64,000 nt of DNA from Olleya sp. Hel_I_94 (GCF_007827365.1 NZ_VISI01000002.1:1431001-1495000), one strand, 5' to 3'; shown: positions 52,394 through 60,979, counted from the first letter of the stretch. The notes: generated by a model from the letters alone, not told the origin. Numbers and translations: made by a program.

Positions 52394-53923
52394 TTATTGT
52401 TGATTTTCGTAAAATGATACTGTACCACTATCCTCGTTAGAGACTATCAATAGGTCTTTTCCTGTTGGACTATCTGCTGCAGGAATAGCTAACAGACCTT
52501 CTGGAGCCTCGTCTCCAGCGTGTGATAAAATGGATAAAAACACAGGAGCATTTGGATTAGTAATATCATACACCATAATTTGGTCTGTACGCTCTAATCC
52601 TACAAATAAAATATAACGTTGGTTACCAATATTTAAAACATCAACACTTTCTGGTTCTGCACCTTTATCATCGCTTCGTTTATCCTCATCATTAAAGGTT
52701 GCTGGAGTAGCTGCTAAGGTTTGCGTTGCAATACTATTACCACTATCATACACTAAAGCTCCATTTGCACTCCAGATAGAAAACGAACGTGCACCATAAC
52801 TATACAAATAGTCATAATCACCATCGTTATCAATATCGCCTTCAGACAACATCACGTTTAATCGTCCTAAATTAGCTTCGTTTTGATAATCTTCTGACGC
52901 AGGAAACATAGTGGCATCCAAGGTTAAATCTTTAACTCTGTCAATGTCTATATAACCAGGAGTGCCTTCATATTCTCTTGCATCACCTTCATTAGCAGAA
53001 ATCACATAATCTGTTCCGTTTATTCTAACAGATACAATAGCGTCTGGTTGGTACAAACCTCTAACTGGCCAATTTTTAAGTTGGGTTACGCCATCCTCGT
53101 TACTAGCATCCAAACTATTTTGAGGTAACATATGGTCTTTATAACCTAAAGGAAAAATAGCTTCAATGGTTTTTGTTAGCAGGTTAATTTTTGCAATTCC
53201 GTTATTTTCTTGAAGTGATACCCAAGCTGTCTGCGAGTCTTCTGACACTGTAATATATTCTGGCTCGACGTCTTTTGCTAGATCTGCATTTAATCCTGTT
53301 ACTCTAAAATGATTGGCTTCCAAAGTAGCCTCTTGGCTATTAAAACTTGTAAAATCTAAAGTGGTAACAGTGTTATTATTTAAATCGATAATACTTACGG
53401 TTCCCATTGGATCGTTGGTATAATCTGCATTTGGCTCGCCTTCATTAGCTGATAAAATAAAATTACCATCTTTAGAAAATGTAACCATATCTGGTAACGC
53501 ACCAACTGTATAGGTATTATTTAAAGACGCATCAGCAGTATTATACACTCTTATTTGTCCTGGATTTTGTTTAGTTGAAGCTTCAACAGCTACTGCTAAC
53601 TTACCATCAAAAACTGCTACACTATTAGGTGCACCAAAACCACTTAAGCTAATGGATGCTTCTTGCAATGGTAGTTCTAAATCTGTAAGGTTATAAATAG
53701 AAATCTCATTACTTTCAGCATTAGTAACAAACAACTTTTTTGTTGTTTTATCATATGCAGAAATTTCGGCAGCAGCCTCACCTCCAACATTAATTGTGGT
53801 TTTATAAGTAAAATTAACTGCTGTATTTACTGTTGGTAGATCTACAGAAGCGTCATCATCGTTTGCACAATGGAATAATGTTAAGGCTGAAAATAATAGT
53901 ACTGACTTTTTTAAATGTTTCAT
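52394..53923 (-). CDS. Choice-of-anchor I family beta-propeller lipoprotein
   Basis: Lipoprotein signal (LFSALTLFHC, lipid cysteine about residue 19) and a long beta-propeller-like protein of 509 residues. Motifs typical of the choice-of-anchor I family are VFDGKLAVAVEA, VTFSKDGNFILSANEGEPNA, DYVISANEGDAREYEG, KGAEPESVDV and LIVSNEDSGTVSFYE. Relatives are secreted with varied C-terminal anchors; here the lipid is the anchor and no T9SS domain follows. Catalytic function unknown. Single gene between terminator and era. Confidence 0.88.
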   Translation of the reverse strand: MKHLKKSVLLFSALTLFHCANDDDASVDLPTVNTAVNFTYKTTINVGGEAAAEISAYDKTTKKLFVTNAESNEISIYNLTDLELPLQEASISLSGFGAPNSVAVFDGKLAVAVEASTKQNPGQIRVYNTADASLNNTYTVGALPDMVTFSKDGNFILSANEGEPNADYTNDPMGTVSIIDLNNNTVTTLDFTSFNSQEATLEANHFRVTGLNADLAKDVEPEYITVSEDSQTAWVSLQENNGIAKINLLTKTIEAIFPLGYKDHMLPQNSLDASNEDGVTQLKNWPVRGLYQPDAIVSVRINGTDYVISANEGDAREYEGTPGYIDIDRVKDLTLDATMFPASEDYQNEANLGRLNVMLSEGDIDNDGDYDYLYSYGARSFSIWSANGALVYDSGNSIATQTLAATPATFNDEDKRSDDKGAEPESVDVLNIGNQRYILFVGLERTDQIMVYDITNPNAPVFLSILSHAGDEAPEGLLAIPAADSPTGKDLLIVSNEDSGTVSFYENQQ

Positions 53924-54010
53924 TTTTAGTTGGTTTTTTTATAAACCATAAAAGTGAAACATCAAGTTTAACCTAAAGTTAAGTCAAAGCAACGATTACA
54001 TTAAAATATG

Positions 54011-54892
54011 CTACTGATTGTAACCAAAACGTTTTAACTGACGTTGGTTGCTTCTCCAATTTTTATTAACTTTTACATAAAGCTCCAAGTGAATTTGCTT
54101 ACCAAAGAATTTTTCTAGATCCTTTCTAGCCTCAACACCTACACGTTTTAAGGCACTTCCTTTATGTCCAATAATGATCCCTTTTTGCGTTTCGCGCTCC
54201 ACCATAATTACAGATCTTACTCTGATTATTTGGTCTTCTTCAAAAAACTCTTCCGTATCAATCTCTACTGCATAAGGGATTTCCTTTTTATAATGCATTA
54301 AGATTTTTTCACGAATGGTTTCGTTTATAAAAAAGCGTTCTGGCTTGTCTGTTAATTGATCCTTTGGATAAAAGGCTGGAGATTCTGGTAATAATTCGAT
54401 AATACGGTCAAAAACTTCTTTTACATTAAACCCTTCTAATGCTGAAATAGCAATAATCTCTGCATTTGGCACTTTAGTTGCCCAAGATTGCACTTGCTCT
54501 TCTAACTGCTCTTGATTAGATTTATCAATTTTGTTTAAAAGTAATAAAACAGGGATTTTAGCATTGGTAATTTTATTAAAAAACGCTTCGTCTTTTAATT
54601 CTTTTTCACCAATTTCTACCATATAAATAAGGATGTCTGCATCATCAAAAGCGGACTTAACAAAATCCATCATAGAGGCTTGCAGCTCGTAAGCTGGTTT
54701 AATAATTCCTGGTGTATCACTTAGTATTACCTGAAAATCTTCACCATTAACAATCCCTAAAATCCTGTGTCTTGTGGTTTGTGCCTTAGAGGTAATTATA
54801 GACAATTTTTCGCCTACAAAGGCATTCATAAGTGTTGACTTACCTACGTTTGGATTACCAATAATATTTACAAAACCTGCTTTATGTGCCAT
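54011..54892 (-). CDS. era: GTPase Era
   Basis: 16S rRNA-binding GTPase of 30S maturation. G motifs are GNPNVGKST (about 12-20), DTPGI and NKID; the C-terminal KH domain contains IIGHKGSALKRVGVEARKDL. 293 residues. Own -7 box at 54915-54922, inside the end of the upstream methyltransferase gene. Confidence 0.97.
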   Translation of the reverse strand: MAHKAGFVNIIGNPNVGKSTLMNAFVGEKLSIITSKAQTTRHRILGIVNGEDFQVILSDTPGIIKPAYELQASMMDFVKSAFDDADILIYMVEIGEKELKDEAFFNKITNAKIPVLLLLNKIDKSNQEQLEEQVQSWATKVPNAEIIAISALEGFNVKEVFDRIIELLPESPAFYPKDQLTDKPERFFINETIREKILMHYKKEIPYAVEIDTEEFFEEDQIIRVRSVIMVERETQKGIIIGHKGSALKRVGVEARKDLEKFFGKQIHLELYVKVNKNWRSNQRQLKRFGYNQ

Positions 54893-54914
54893 CTTAATCT
54901 TATTTAATAGACCG

Positions 54915-54922
54915 CAAAGTTA
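54915..54922 (-). promoter_or_regulatory. Predicted -7 box for era
   Basis: Reverse complement TAACTTTG fits TAnnTTTG, 22 bases before the era ATG. Confidence 0.5.
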
Positions 54923-55378
54923 CGACCTTGGTTTGTTTATTCCTCTATCATACATCACAATACTTCCTGCAACAGATACATTTAAGCTTAATTGCGACTT
55001 AAATTTAACCAAAAAATGGCTTTTTTCTATCGCTTGTTTAGATAATCCATGATCCTCTGCACCTAATAAATAGACACAACGTCTAGGATGATGGAAGGTT
55101 TCTAGATCCACTGCGGTATCATCCAGCTCTACACCTACTAATCGCGCACCTTTTGGGATGTTATCATAAAAATCCTGAAAGGTATCATAATGAAAATATG
55201 GCATAGACTTGACTGCATTATGCGTATCGCAAGCTTGTTTAGCATACCTATTACCAATTGTAAAAATATAGCTTGCGCCTAAATTTTGTGCAGTACGCCA
55301 AAGGACACCTAAGTTTTCTGGTGTTTTTCCGTTTTGGATACCTATACCAAAATATTCGTTTTCAAAATTATCTACCAT
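54920..55378 (-). CDS. SpoU-class RNA methyltransferase
   Basis: Single-domain TrmH/SpoU-type (SPOUT) methyltransferase, 152 residues. Motif 1 is KTPENLGVLWRTAQNLGA (18-35), motif 2 is VYLLGAEDHGLS (about 103), and motif 3 is LSLNVSVAGSIVMYDR (about 131-146). The lack of an N-terminal RNA-binding domain resembles TrmL-like tRNA enzymes, but the exact RNA target is not determined. The -7 box lies 4 bases upstream of the start, implying a leaderless transcript. era follows on the same strand. Confidence 0.9.
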   Translation of the reverse strand: MVDNFENEYFGIGIQNGKTPENLGVLWRTAQNLGASYIFTIGNRYAKQACDTHNAVKSMPYFHYDTFQDFYDNIPKGARLVGVELDDTAVDLETFHHPRRCVYLLGAEDHGLSKQAIEKSHFLVKFKSQLSLNVSVAGSIVMYDRGINKPRS

Positions 55379-55382
55379 GTTA

Positions 55383-55390
55383 CAAAAGTA
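55383..55390 (-). promoter_or_regulatory. Predicted -7 box for the SpoU methyltransferase
   Basis: Reverse complement TACTTTTG fits TAnnTTTG and ends 4 bases upstream of the ATG. Confidence 0.6.
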
Positions 55391-55522
55391 AAATTTTTAA
55401 GTACATTTTAAACACTTCGTTATACATATCCATGATGGAAGCTATCATAAAATTTTACTAATTAATTGAAAGGTCTTGTTTTTAAAACGACAAAAATTGT
55501 AATTTCATCTAAAAATTAACCA

Positions 55523-56320
55523 ATGACCATTTTAAGACCTGTTATTATACTACTATTACTAGCCTTAAACACGTCCTGTAAAGAACGCAACACTAGTAAT
55601 ACTGCAACAGTCATAGATAGTACAACAGTAACAACGACTACCCTTAGTAAAGCGCAGCAAATTATAAATAAAACTATTTTGGCTCATGGTGGCGACTTAT
55701 ACCAAACTGCACATTATGCGTTTACTTTTAGAGATAAGCAGTATCAATTTAAAAATGAAGGTTCTAATTATAAGTACACTAAAACGTATATAAAGGACAA
55801 CGATACGATCCAAGATATATTGACTAATACTACATTTTCAAGACTTTTAAATAATAAAGCAGTTACACTAACGGAAAAGGAAATTGTGGATGGCTCAGGA
55901 GCGATAAACTCGGTTATTTATTTTGCTATGTTACCTTACAAATTAAATGATCCTGCTGTTAACGCTAGTTATATTGAAGCTACTACTATAAAAAATAAAG
56001 ACTATGCAGTCATACAAATTACTTTTAATGAAGCAGGTGGTGGACAAGACTTTGACGACCAGTTTTATTATTGGATAAATAAGGACACTAATAAAATTGA
56101 CTATTTAGCCTACAGTTATCATGTCAATGAAGGTGGTGTAAGATTTAGAAGCGCTTATAACAGTCGTGTTATTGATGGCATAACGTTTCAGGATTATATA
56201 AATTATAAAGCAGATGTTGGTACTGCATTACAAACGCTACCTACATTACATGAAGCTGATATGCTTGAAAAACTTTCAGAAATAAAAACCGAGAACATAA
56301 TTAATTTAAACAAAAACTAA
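55523..56320 (+). CDS. DUF6503-like lipoprotein
   Basis: Lipoprotein signal (IILLLLALNTSC, cysteine about residue 19), a threonine-rich linker, then a beta-rich domain starting AQQIINKTILAHGGDLYQT (about 45) and including FNEAGGGQDFDDQFYYWINK. Similar architecture to the lipoprotein at 12777. The family is of unknown function and may have a LolA-like half-barrel. The DUF2911 gene follows after one base, so they form an operon. Confidence 0.78.
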   Translation: MTILRPVIILLLLALNTSCKERNTSNTATVIDSTTVTTTTLSKAQQIINKTILAHGGDLYQTAHYAFTFRDKQYQFKNEGSNYKYTKTYIKDNDTIQDILTNTTFSRLLNNKAVTLTEKEIVDGSGAINSVIYFAMLPYKLNDPAVNASYIEATTIKNKDYAVIQITFNEAGGGQDFDDQFYYWINKDTNKIDYLAYSYHVNEGGVRFRSAYNSRVIDGITFQDYINYKADVGTALQTLPTLHEADMLEKLSEIKTENIINLNKN

Positions 56321-56321
56321 A

Positions 56322-56897
56322 ATGAAAAAATTACTATTTATTATCGCAGTTGTATTAATAGGAACGACTGTCAATGCACAAGAGTTTGCTAAAATGGACA
56401 AAAGCCCAATGGATCGTGCCTATTATCCAGAAAACGCACCAAAACGAGCGTTTGAAAAAGATGAAGCTAAGCAAGCCGCAATGGAGCCACAAATTAGAGT
56501 AACTTACTCTAGACCTGCAAAAAAAGGGAGAGACATTTTTGGAGGTTTATTAAAATTTGGAGAAGCATGGCGAGTTGGTGCTAATGAGTCTACTGAGATA
56601 TTATTTTTAAACGATGTTACTGTTGGCGGAAAAACGGTAAAAGCTGGAAGATATTCTATAATAATCATCCCTACTGCTAACGAGTGGACACTTAAACTAA
56701 ATACTGGTTTAGATGGTTGGGGAAATTACGGTTATGACGAAAGTAACGATGTTGCTAGTGTAAGCGTAGCTGTTACTGAAAGTGATACAGAAATTGAAAA
56801 CCTGTCTATCGCGTTATACGAGGCATCTAAAAACACAGTACACTTAAAAATTGGATGGGATACTACTGTTGTAGAGTTTCCTATTACTTTAAAATAA
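56322..56897 (+). CDS. DUF2911 family secreted protein
   Basis: Signal peptide (AVVLIGTTVNAQ) and a DUF2911 beta domain of about 150 residues: MDRAYYPENAPKRAF, RVTYSRPAKKGRDIFGGL, FGEAWRVGANESTEI, and TVHLKIGWDTTVVEFPI. 191 residues in all. It is probably periplasmic or outer-membrane-facing; function unknown. Second gene behind the DUF6503-like lipoprotein, then a strong terminator. Confidence 0.88.
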   Translation: MKKLLFIIAVVLIGTTVNAQEFAKMDKSPMDRAYYPENAPKRAFEKDEAKQAAMEPQIRVTYSRPAKKGRDIFGGLLKFGEAWRVGANESTEILFLNDVTVGGKTVKAGRYSIIIIPTANEWTLKLNTGLDGWGNYGYDESNDVASVSVAVTESDTEIENLSIALYEASKNTVHLKIGWDTTVVEFPITLK

Positions 56898-56910
56898 GAC
56901 TTAATTACTA

Positions 56911-56944
56911 AAAAAAGCCTCGCAAATTGCGAGGCTTTTTTTTT
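56911..56944 (+). terminator. Intrinsic terminator after the DUF2911 gene
   Basis: GCCTCGC (56917-56923) with GCGAGGC (56929-56935), extended by A/T pairs on both flanks and followed by a long T tract. Confidence 0.92.
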
Positions 56945-56982
56945 AAAACGCTATTTACATACTGTTTAATTTTATGCTACAG

Positions 56983-57366
56983 TTACTTTTTAAGCATATA
57001 ATCCTGCCATTTTACCAATATATACTTCTCTATTCCGCTCTCCTTTTTTTTCATAAAACCAAACTCGTAAACAAATAAATACACTTCATCTTTGTTGTTT
57101 TTCCAGTAATGGGTAAAAAAATTGGGATCAAACCCTAAATCTAATACTACGTTAGATCTAACCGTCACTTTCCCAGCTTTGTTGTAAATTTTTAAAATAC
57201 GCCTATTTAGCTTCAATTGTTTGTCTACACGACTATAAAACTTGGGTGTATCCTCTATCATTTTATTATAATGAAAAGAGCTTTTGCAATAAGCATCACA
57301 AAATTTTTTATCCGATCGTCCTGATACCTCTTTATTACAAGACAGACATGTTTTGCTTTTTTTCAT
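56983..57366 (-). CDS. Zinc-ribbon protein divergent from the recombinase gene
   Basis: 127 residues. The N-terminal CLSCNKEVSGRSDKKFCDAYC gives four cysteines in C-x2-C-x13-C-x3-C spacing (residues about 7-26), a probable zinc ribbon. Then comes a helix (SSFHYNKMIED) and a C-terminal domain (VVLDLGFDPNFFTHYWKNNK). Small Bacteroidota proteins of this type are conserved but uncharacterised. It faces away from the recombinase with 83 bases between starts, so co-regulation is possible, not shown. Confidence 0.72.
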   Translation of the reverse strand: MKKSKTCLSCNKEVSGRSDKKFCDAYCKSSFHYNKMIEDTPKFYSRVDKQLKLNRRILKIYNKAGKVTVRSNVVLDLGFDPNFFTHYWKNNKDEVYLFVYEFGFMKKKESGIEKYILVKWQDYMLKK

Positions 57367-57449
57367 AAAACAGAATATACAGCAGTTATTTATACGTTTA
57401 TTAAACGTTTAATATACAACTATTTACTTAAATAAAAGTAATATTGGCT

Positions 57450-58580
57450 ATGGAACTAAAAAAACATATTACACTAAAACATCTTTTAATAGATAATAAA
57501 AAATTTATTGGACTACAATTTTACTCTGATAAGGTATTAAATTCTTTAATAAAAGAATTACCAGATTTACAATGGACAGATGAGTTTAATATGCATTATA
57601 TTGAAAACACAACAAATAACTTAAGTGCAATATTTGATTTATTTAGAGGTGTTGCCTGGATTAATGGAAAATACTTTTTTCAGACTACCAAATCCAAACA
57701 ATTGGATGAAGAATTTAATGTAGAATGGTACAGAAAACGAGACTTACCCAAAAACTTGAAGTCTTGTCCAGAATCTTATTTTCAAAAATTAGAATTAAAA
57801 AGATATGCTAATAACACAGTAAAATCCTACGTGTCTTGTTTTGAAAGATTTATAAATTACCATATAAACAAAGATATAGATAGCTTAAATGAAGTAGACA
57901 TACGCAACTACATACAGGTTTTGATACAGAGCAAACACTCCAACTCCTACATTAATCAAGCTATTAATAGTATAAAGTTTTATTACGAAGTTGTTTTAGG
58001 CATGCCAAACCGGTTTTATGCAATTGAAAGACCTAGGAAAGAAGCCAAACTACCAATTGTATTATCCAAAATAGAAGTTTTAAAACTTATTGAATCCACC
58101 AACAACATAAAACATAAATGTATTGTTAGCCTACTCTATTCGGCTGGATTACGTCGAAGCGAATTATTAAGTTTAAAACCAAAAGACATAGATAGTAAAC
58201 GTATGGTAATAAAAGTATTAGGATCCAAAGGAAATAAAGATCGTTACACGTTATTATCGCATAGTATTCTAAAAGATTTAAGACTGTATTTTAAGCAATA
58301 CCAACCAAAAGACTATCTATTTGAAGGTGTTAGAGGTCAAAAATATAATGCAAATAGTGTTTATAAAATTGTAAGTAATGCAGGAGCAAAAGCAGGAATA
58401 AAAGTTAAAGTTTCTCCGCATGTGCTAAGACATAGTTTTGCAACTCACCTCCTAGAATCTGGTACAGATTTAAGGTACATACAGATACTACTTGGCCATA
58501 ACTCGTCAAAAACCACAGAAATTTACACTCATGTTGCCACAAATACTTTTAACTTAATAAAAAATCCGTTAGATTTGTAG
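57450..58580 (+). CDS. Tyrosine recombinase, integron-integrase-like
   Basis: 376-residue tyrosine recombinase. An N-terminal extra domain (about 1-95, HITLKHLLIDNKKFIGLQF) precedes a SAM-like core-binding domain (about 107-190) and the catalytic domain. All six catalytic residues are found: R235 (AGLRRSE), K260 (GSKGNK), H324 and R327 (HVLRHS), H350 (LLGHNSS) and nucleophile Y359 (EIYTHV). The C-terminus (KNPLDL) resembles the RSPLDAL end of IntI1. The IntI-specific insertion expected between K260 and H324 is absent. It is transcribed toward three cassette-like units that start 44 bases after its stop. The ATG at 57450 is chosen over an upstream TTG. It could instead be a generic XerC/D-like enzyme. 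Confidence 0.88.
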   Translation: MELKKHITLKHLLIDNKKFIGLQFYSDKVLNSLIKELPDLQWTDEFNMHYIENTTNNLSAIFDLFRGVAWINGKYFFQTTKSKQLDEEFNVEWYRKRDLPKNLKSCPESYFQKLELKRYANNTVKSYVSCFERFINYHINKDIDSLNEVDIRNYIQVLIQSKHSNSYINQAINSIKFYYEVVLGMPNRFYAIERPRKEAKLPIVLSKIEVLKLIESTNNIKHKCIVSLLYSAGLRRSELLSLKPKDIDSKRMVIKVLGSKGNKDRYTLLSHSILKDLRLYFKQYQPKDYLFEGVRGQKYNANSVYKIVSNAGAKAGIKVKVSPHVLRHSFATHLLESGTDLRYIQILLGHNSSKTTEIYTHVATNTFNLIKNPLDL

Positions 58581-58593
58581 GTATATATAATAG

Positions 58594-58619
58594 GAATAAA
58601 CTCCCTTGGGAGTTTATTC
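58594..58619. other. Perfect hairpin between the recombinase and the first cassette
   Basis: GAATAAACTCCC (58594-58605) and GGGAGTTTATTC (58608-58619) are exact complements with a 2-base centre. The GTT of the first cassette follows 4 bases later. It could be a weak terminator for the recombinase (no proper T tract), or part of an attI-like attachment site. Confidence 0.7.
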
Positions 58620-58623
58620 AATT

Positions 58624-58633
58624 GTTGTAGCAC
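58624..58633. other. Candidate cassette boundary 1 (attI/first cassette junction)
   Basis: GTTGTAGCAC here is the exact reverse complement of GTGCTACAAC at 59249-59258, behind the first cassette gene. In integrons the first bases of a cassette match, inverted, the R'' box at its own 3' end, as seen here. Confidence 0.65.
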
Positions 58634-58642
58634 ATTTGAGAA

Positions 58643-59242
58643 ATGAGAATATTCACAACATTATTTTTGATTTTAACCTTTTTTTCTTGCCAAAACAACA
58701 AGAAATCAAGCGAACTGAATATTAATATAATGGACAACGATACTGTTTATAAAAAGACTTCGTCTTATTTAAACAGCAAATACAAATTAATTGACAAAAA
58801 AGGGAATGCTGGAGAAATAATATTAAGCGAAAACACAAATAAAAAAATCGGAGGAAATTTTAATTTCGGGATTATTGAAACCAATAAACCTCAAAACAAA
58901 GCTTTCATTTTTTTATCTGACCAAAAAATAAAGTTTGACTCTTTGCCCAAGCTTGATAATCCGACTGACTTCTCTCTGGTAAATGAATTCGAAAAATCGA
59001 CCTCTGAAAAGAATTTAAAATCAGTACTAATAGAAAAAGATGAGAATGCTTTGACCAATGCAAAGGCTTATAAATTAGTTTTTGCTTTTATAAAAAACCA
59101 AAAAGACACAATCGGATTTCAAAACACATATCAATTGGTTACTAACAATCGATTTTGTTCAATAAACTATATAAACGAATCGAGAGAAAACTATATTGAA
59201 ATGGAAAAAGAATTCGAGGGATTAGCATTAAGAATAAAATAA
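58643..59242 (+). CDS. Hypothetical lipoprotein, first cassette gene
   Basis: 199 residues with lipoprotein signal (FLILTFFSC, cysteine at residue 16). The mature part is hydrophilic (NNKKSSELNINIMDNDTVYK) with alternating beta and helix and no recognised motif or family. It is the only gene in the first cassette; its start is 9 bases after the boundary tag and its stop is 6 bases before the R'' box, so it fills the unit completely, as cassette genes do. No promoter of its own is seen. Confidence 0.72.
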   Translation: MRIFTTLFLILTFFSCQNNKKSSELNINIMDNDTVYKKTSSYLNSKYKLIDKKGNAGEIILSENTNKKIGGNFNFGIIETNKPQNKAFIFLSDQKIKFDSLPKLDNPTDFSLVNEFEKSTSEKNLKSVLIEKDENALTNAKAYKLVFAFIKNQKDTIGFQNTYQLVTNNRFCSINYINESRENYIEMEKEFEGLALRIK

Positions 59243-59248
59243 AAAAAC

Positions 59249-59387
59249 GTGCTACAACACCGGCTATAGTTCATTGCTTCTGACTTTCCTTGCGGAAAGT
59301 CCTCGCAAATTTGCTATCTTCGGTTTACGGCGGAAAATCCTCGCGGATTTTCACGCAACGAAACCATAGCCAAACACGTTAGCCACA
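59249..59387. repeat. attC-like site 1
   Basis: Order: R'' GTGCTACAAC (59249-59258), 3-base spacer, L'' GGCTATAGTTCATTGC (59262-59277), variable middle, L' GCAACGAAACCATAGCC (59355-59371), 6-base spacer, then GTTAGCCACA (59378-59387), which starts the next cassette. L'' and L' pair over their whole length with one unpaired extra base, like an extrahelical base of attC. The middle holds two further small hairpins (ACTTTCC/GGAAAGT and AAAATCC/GGATTTT). Confidence 0.75.
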
Positions 59388-59448
59388 ATTTACCCTTGAA
59401 TTCTATAAAGAGCATTCATTGCAATCATAATTTCACATTTACATTTTT

Positions 59449-59468
59449 TTGACACACTTATGTGTCAA
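59449..59468. promoter_or_regulatory. Candidate TetR operator
   Basis: TTGACACA-CTTA-TGTGTCAA, a perfect 8-bp inverted repeat with a 4-base centre, overlapping the -33 region of the promoter at 59476. A further half site TGTGTCAA lies at 59493-59500, directly before the TetR ATG. Consistent with autorepression. Confidence 0.65.
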
Positions 59469-59475
59469 TTTTTAA

Positions 59476-59483
59476 TATATTTG
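59476..59483 (+). promoter_or_regulatory. Predicted -7 box for the TetR-led cassette genes
   Basis: TATATTTG fits TAnnTTTG, 17 bases before the TetR ATG and 7 bases after the palindrome. The palindrome's TTG is 24 bases from the box. Confidence 0.6.
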
Positions 59484-59500
59484 TCACGTATTTGTGTCAA

Positions 59501-60049
59501 ATGAAGAAATCAAAAGAGCATATAATTGATATAGCGATTGTTTTATTGGAAAAAAACATTTTCGTGTCACTAGATGAAATTGCCTTAGAATCAGGTATTA
59601 GCAGAAGAACTTTACATCGTTACTTTGACGGAAAAGAAGAACTCATTATTCAAGTTTTCGAAACTTTATTAAACGAATATACCGAAGGCTTCATTGATAT
59701 TATTTGGGCAGAAATGAATACAGTTGACACAATAAAAAGTCTATTGAAATATGATTTAAAATGGTATTCTAGATATACAACTATTTATAATTTGTATGAA
59801 ACGCATAGCGATAAATATAAATTTGAAGAAGATTTGATTAAGAAAATCGAACAAGATTACATTTCTATTTTCACAACATTTCTAAGTGAGTATGACTGCA
59901 ATCCTTTACTTAATTCTCAGTGGTTAGAGGCTTATTACACTAGTATTTTAAAACTAGGAGGAAATCAAATAAAAACTGGTTTAGATAAAGAAACAGTTTT
60001 TAAGACAATATGGGAAATATTTTGGAATGGTATAATCTCAAAAAACTAA
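59501..60049 (+). CDS. TetR/AcrR family transcriptional regulator
   Basis: 182 residues from the ATG at 59501 (MKKSKEHIIDIAIVLLEKN); an upstream GTG would place 13 extra residues inside the promoter. The helix-turn-helix is VSLDEIALESGISRRTLHRYFDGKEEL (key parts IALESGISRRTLHRYF, about 25-40). The C-terminal ligand/dimer domain has no recognised signature. The TTGACACA palindrome just upstream suggests autorepression. First gene of the second cassette, followed by the suffix-domain, beta-barrel and cyclase genes, all on the same strand and closely spaced. Confidence 0.88.
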   Translation: MKKSKEHIIDIAIVLLEKNIFVSLDEIALESGISRRTLHRYFDGKEELIIQVFETLLNEYTEGFIDIIWAEMNTVDTIKSLLKYDLKWYSRYTTIYNLYETHSDKYKFEEDLIKKIEQDYISIFTTFLSEYDCNPLLNSQWLEAYYTSILKLGGNQIKTGLDKETVFKTIWEIFWNGIISKN

Positions 60050-60063
60050 GAAATAAAGAAAAA

Positions 60064-60381
60064 ATGAATAATAATACCAATAACACAGAATCTAAAAAAA
60101 ATATTACTCGAACAACTGGATACACGTTATTAACTATCTCATTTTTTTCTTGGATTTGTGTTTTTGTGGTTCCTTTTTTAGAATTAAAAAACCACAAACT
60201 AATAATCACTTCAATATTAATAATTATAGGTGAGATAACTTTTTACGCTTCAATTGCCTTATTAGGTAAACAGATAATAAAAAAATTAAAAGGATTTTTA
60301 AAAATATTTATAAATAAACATCAACACAGAAATGAAATTAATAACAAAAGTATCGGTAATGAAGAAACCCAAAAACATTAA
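60064..60381 (+). CDS. Transporter-suffix-domain membrane protein
   Basis: 105 residues from the ATG at 60064. Two membrane helices (TLLTISFFSWICVFVVPFLE and LIITSILIIIGEITFYASIA) followed by LLGKQIIKKLKGFLK match the short transporter-suffix domain found alone or at the end of RND-type transporters. It lies 14 bases after the TetR gene, and its end overlaps the beta-barrel gene by 23 bases. A role with the TetR regulator in envelope transport is inference. Confidence 0.75.
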   Translation: MNNNTNNTESKKNITRTTGYTLLTISFFSWICVFVVPFLELKNHKLIITSILIIIGEITFYASIALLGKQIIKKLKGFLKIFINKHQHRNEINNKSIGNEETQKH

Positions 60382-60934
60382 TTATTATTTAATCTTAACA
60401 TTCCTATTCACAATAAGTAGTCAATTATATTCCCAAAACATTGATAAAAAAAATGTTTTCGGTATTATGGCAGGAGGTAATATATCTAATATTTCTAACT
60501 ATGAAGGAAAATCATCATTAGGTTTTTCAGGTGGTTTATATTGGGAATGGAAATTTTCAAACAAATTCTCACTTCAATCAAATATTCTTTATTCTCAAAG
60601 AGGGGAAAATAAAGATGGTAACTTTTCCGATTTAAAACTAGACTACATCAATATGCCGATATTACTTAAATACTATGCTACAGAGAAACTTGGAGTAATG
60701 ACTGGTGTATATATGGATTTCTTATTAAATGTTGATAGTTCCAACTTTGACAAAGATGATTTTAAGCAGACTGATTTAGGTATACCTATTGGTGTTAGCT
60801 ATGATTTATCAAAAAATCTTCAATTAGGGTTATCTTATAATATTGGGCTTACAGATATTCTAGATAACAACCCAAATTCAGATAAACTAACAAATAATTG
60901 GGGTAATTTTTCTTTAACTTATATTTTTAAATAA
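60359..60934 (+). CDS. Outer membrane beta-barrel protein
   Basis: 191 residues from the ATG at 60359, which gives a clean signal peptide (LILTFLFTISSQLYSQ). A barrel of the PorT/OMP_b-brl type follows: GIMAGGNISNIS, FSGGLYWEWKFSNKFSLQSN, ILYSQRGENKDG, YINMPILLKYYATEKLGVMT, and a final aromatic FSLTYIFK. It is probably a small outer membrane protein. It lies in the TetR-led cassette set and overlaps the suffix-domain gene by 23 bases. Confidence 0.82.
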   Translation: MKKPKNINYYLILTFLFTISSQLYSQNIDKKNVFGIMAGGNISNISNYEGKSSLGFSGGLYWEWKFSNKFSLQSNILYSQRGENKDGNFSDLKLDYINMPILLKYYATEKLGVMTGVYMDFLLNVDSSNFDKDDFKQTDLGIPIGVSYDLSKNLQLGLSYNIGLTDILDNNPNSDKLTNNWGNFSLTYIFK

Positions 60935-60979
60935 TTAAGTAGTAAATAACCTTGTTTATATTTAATTACTACTTCAATA

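Noticed and set aside
58594..58619. Hairpin as a firm intrinsic terminator
   Set aside because: The stem is perfect, but what follows is ATTGTTG rather than a T tract; left as an unassigned structure that might belong to an attachment site.
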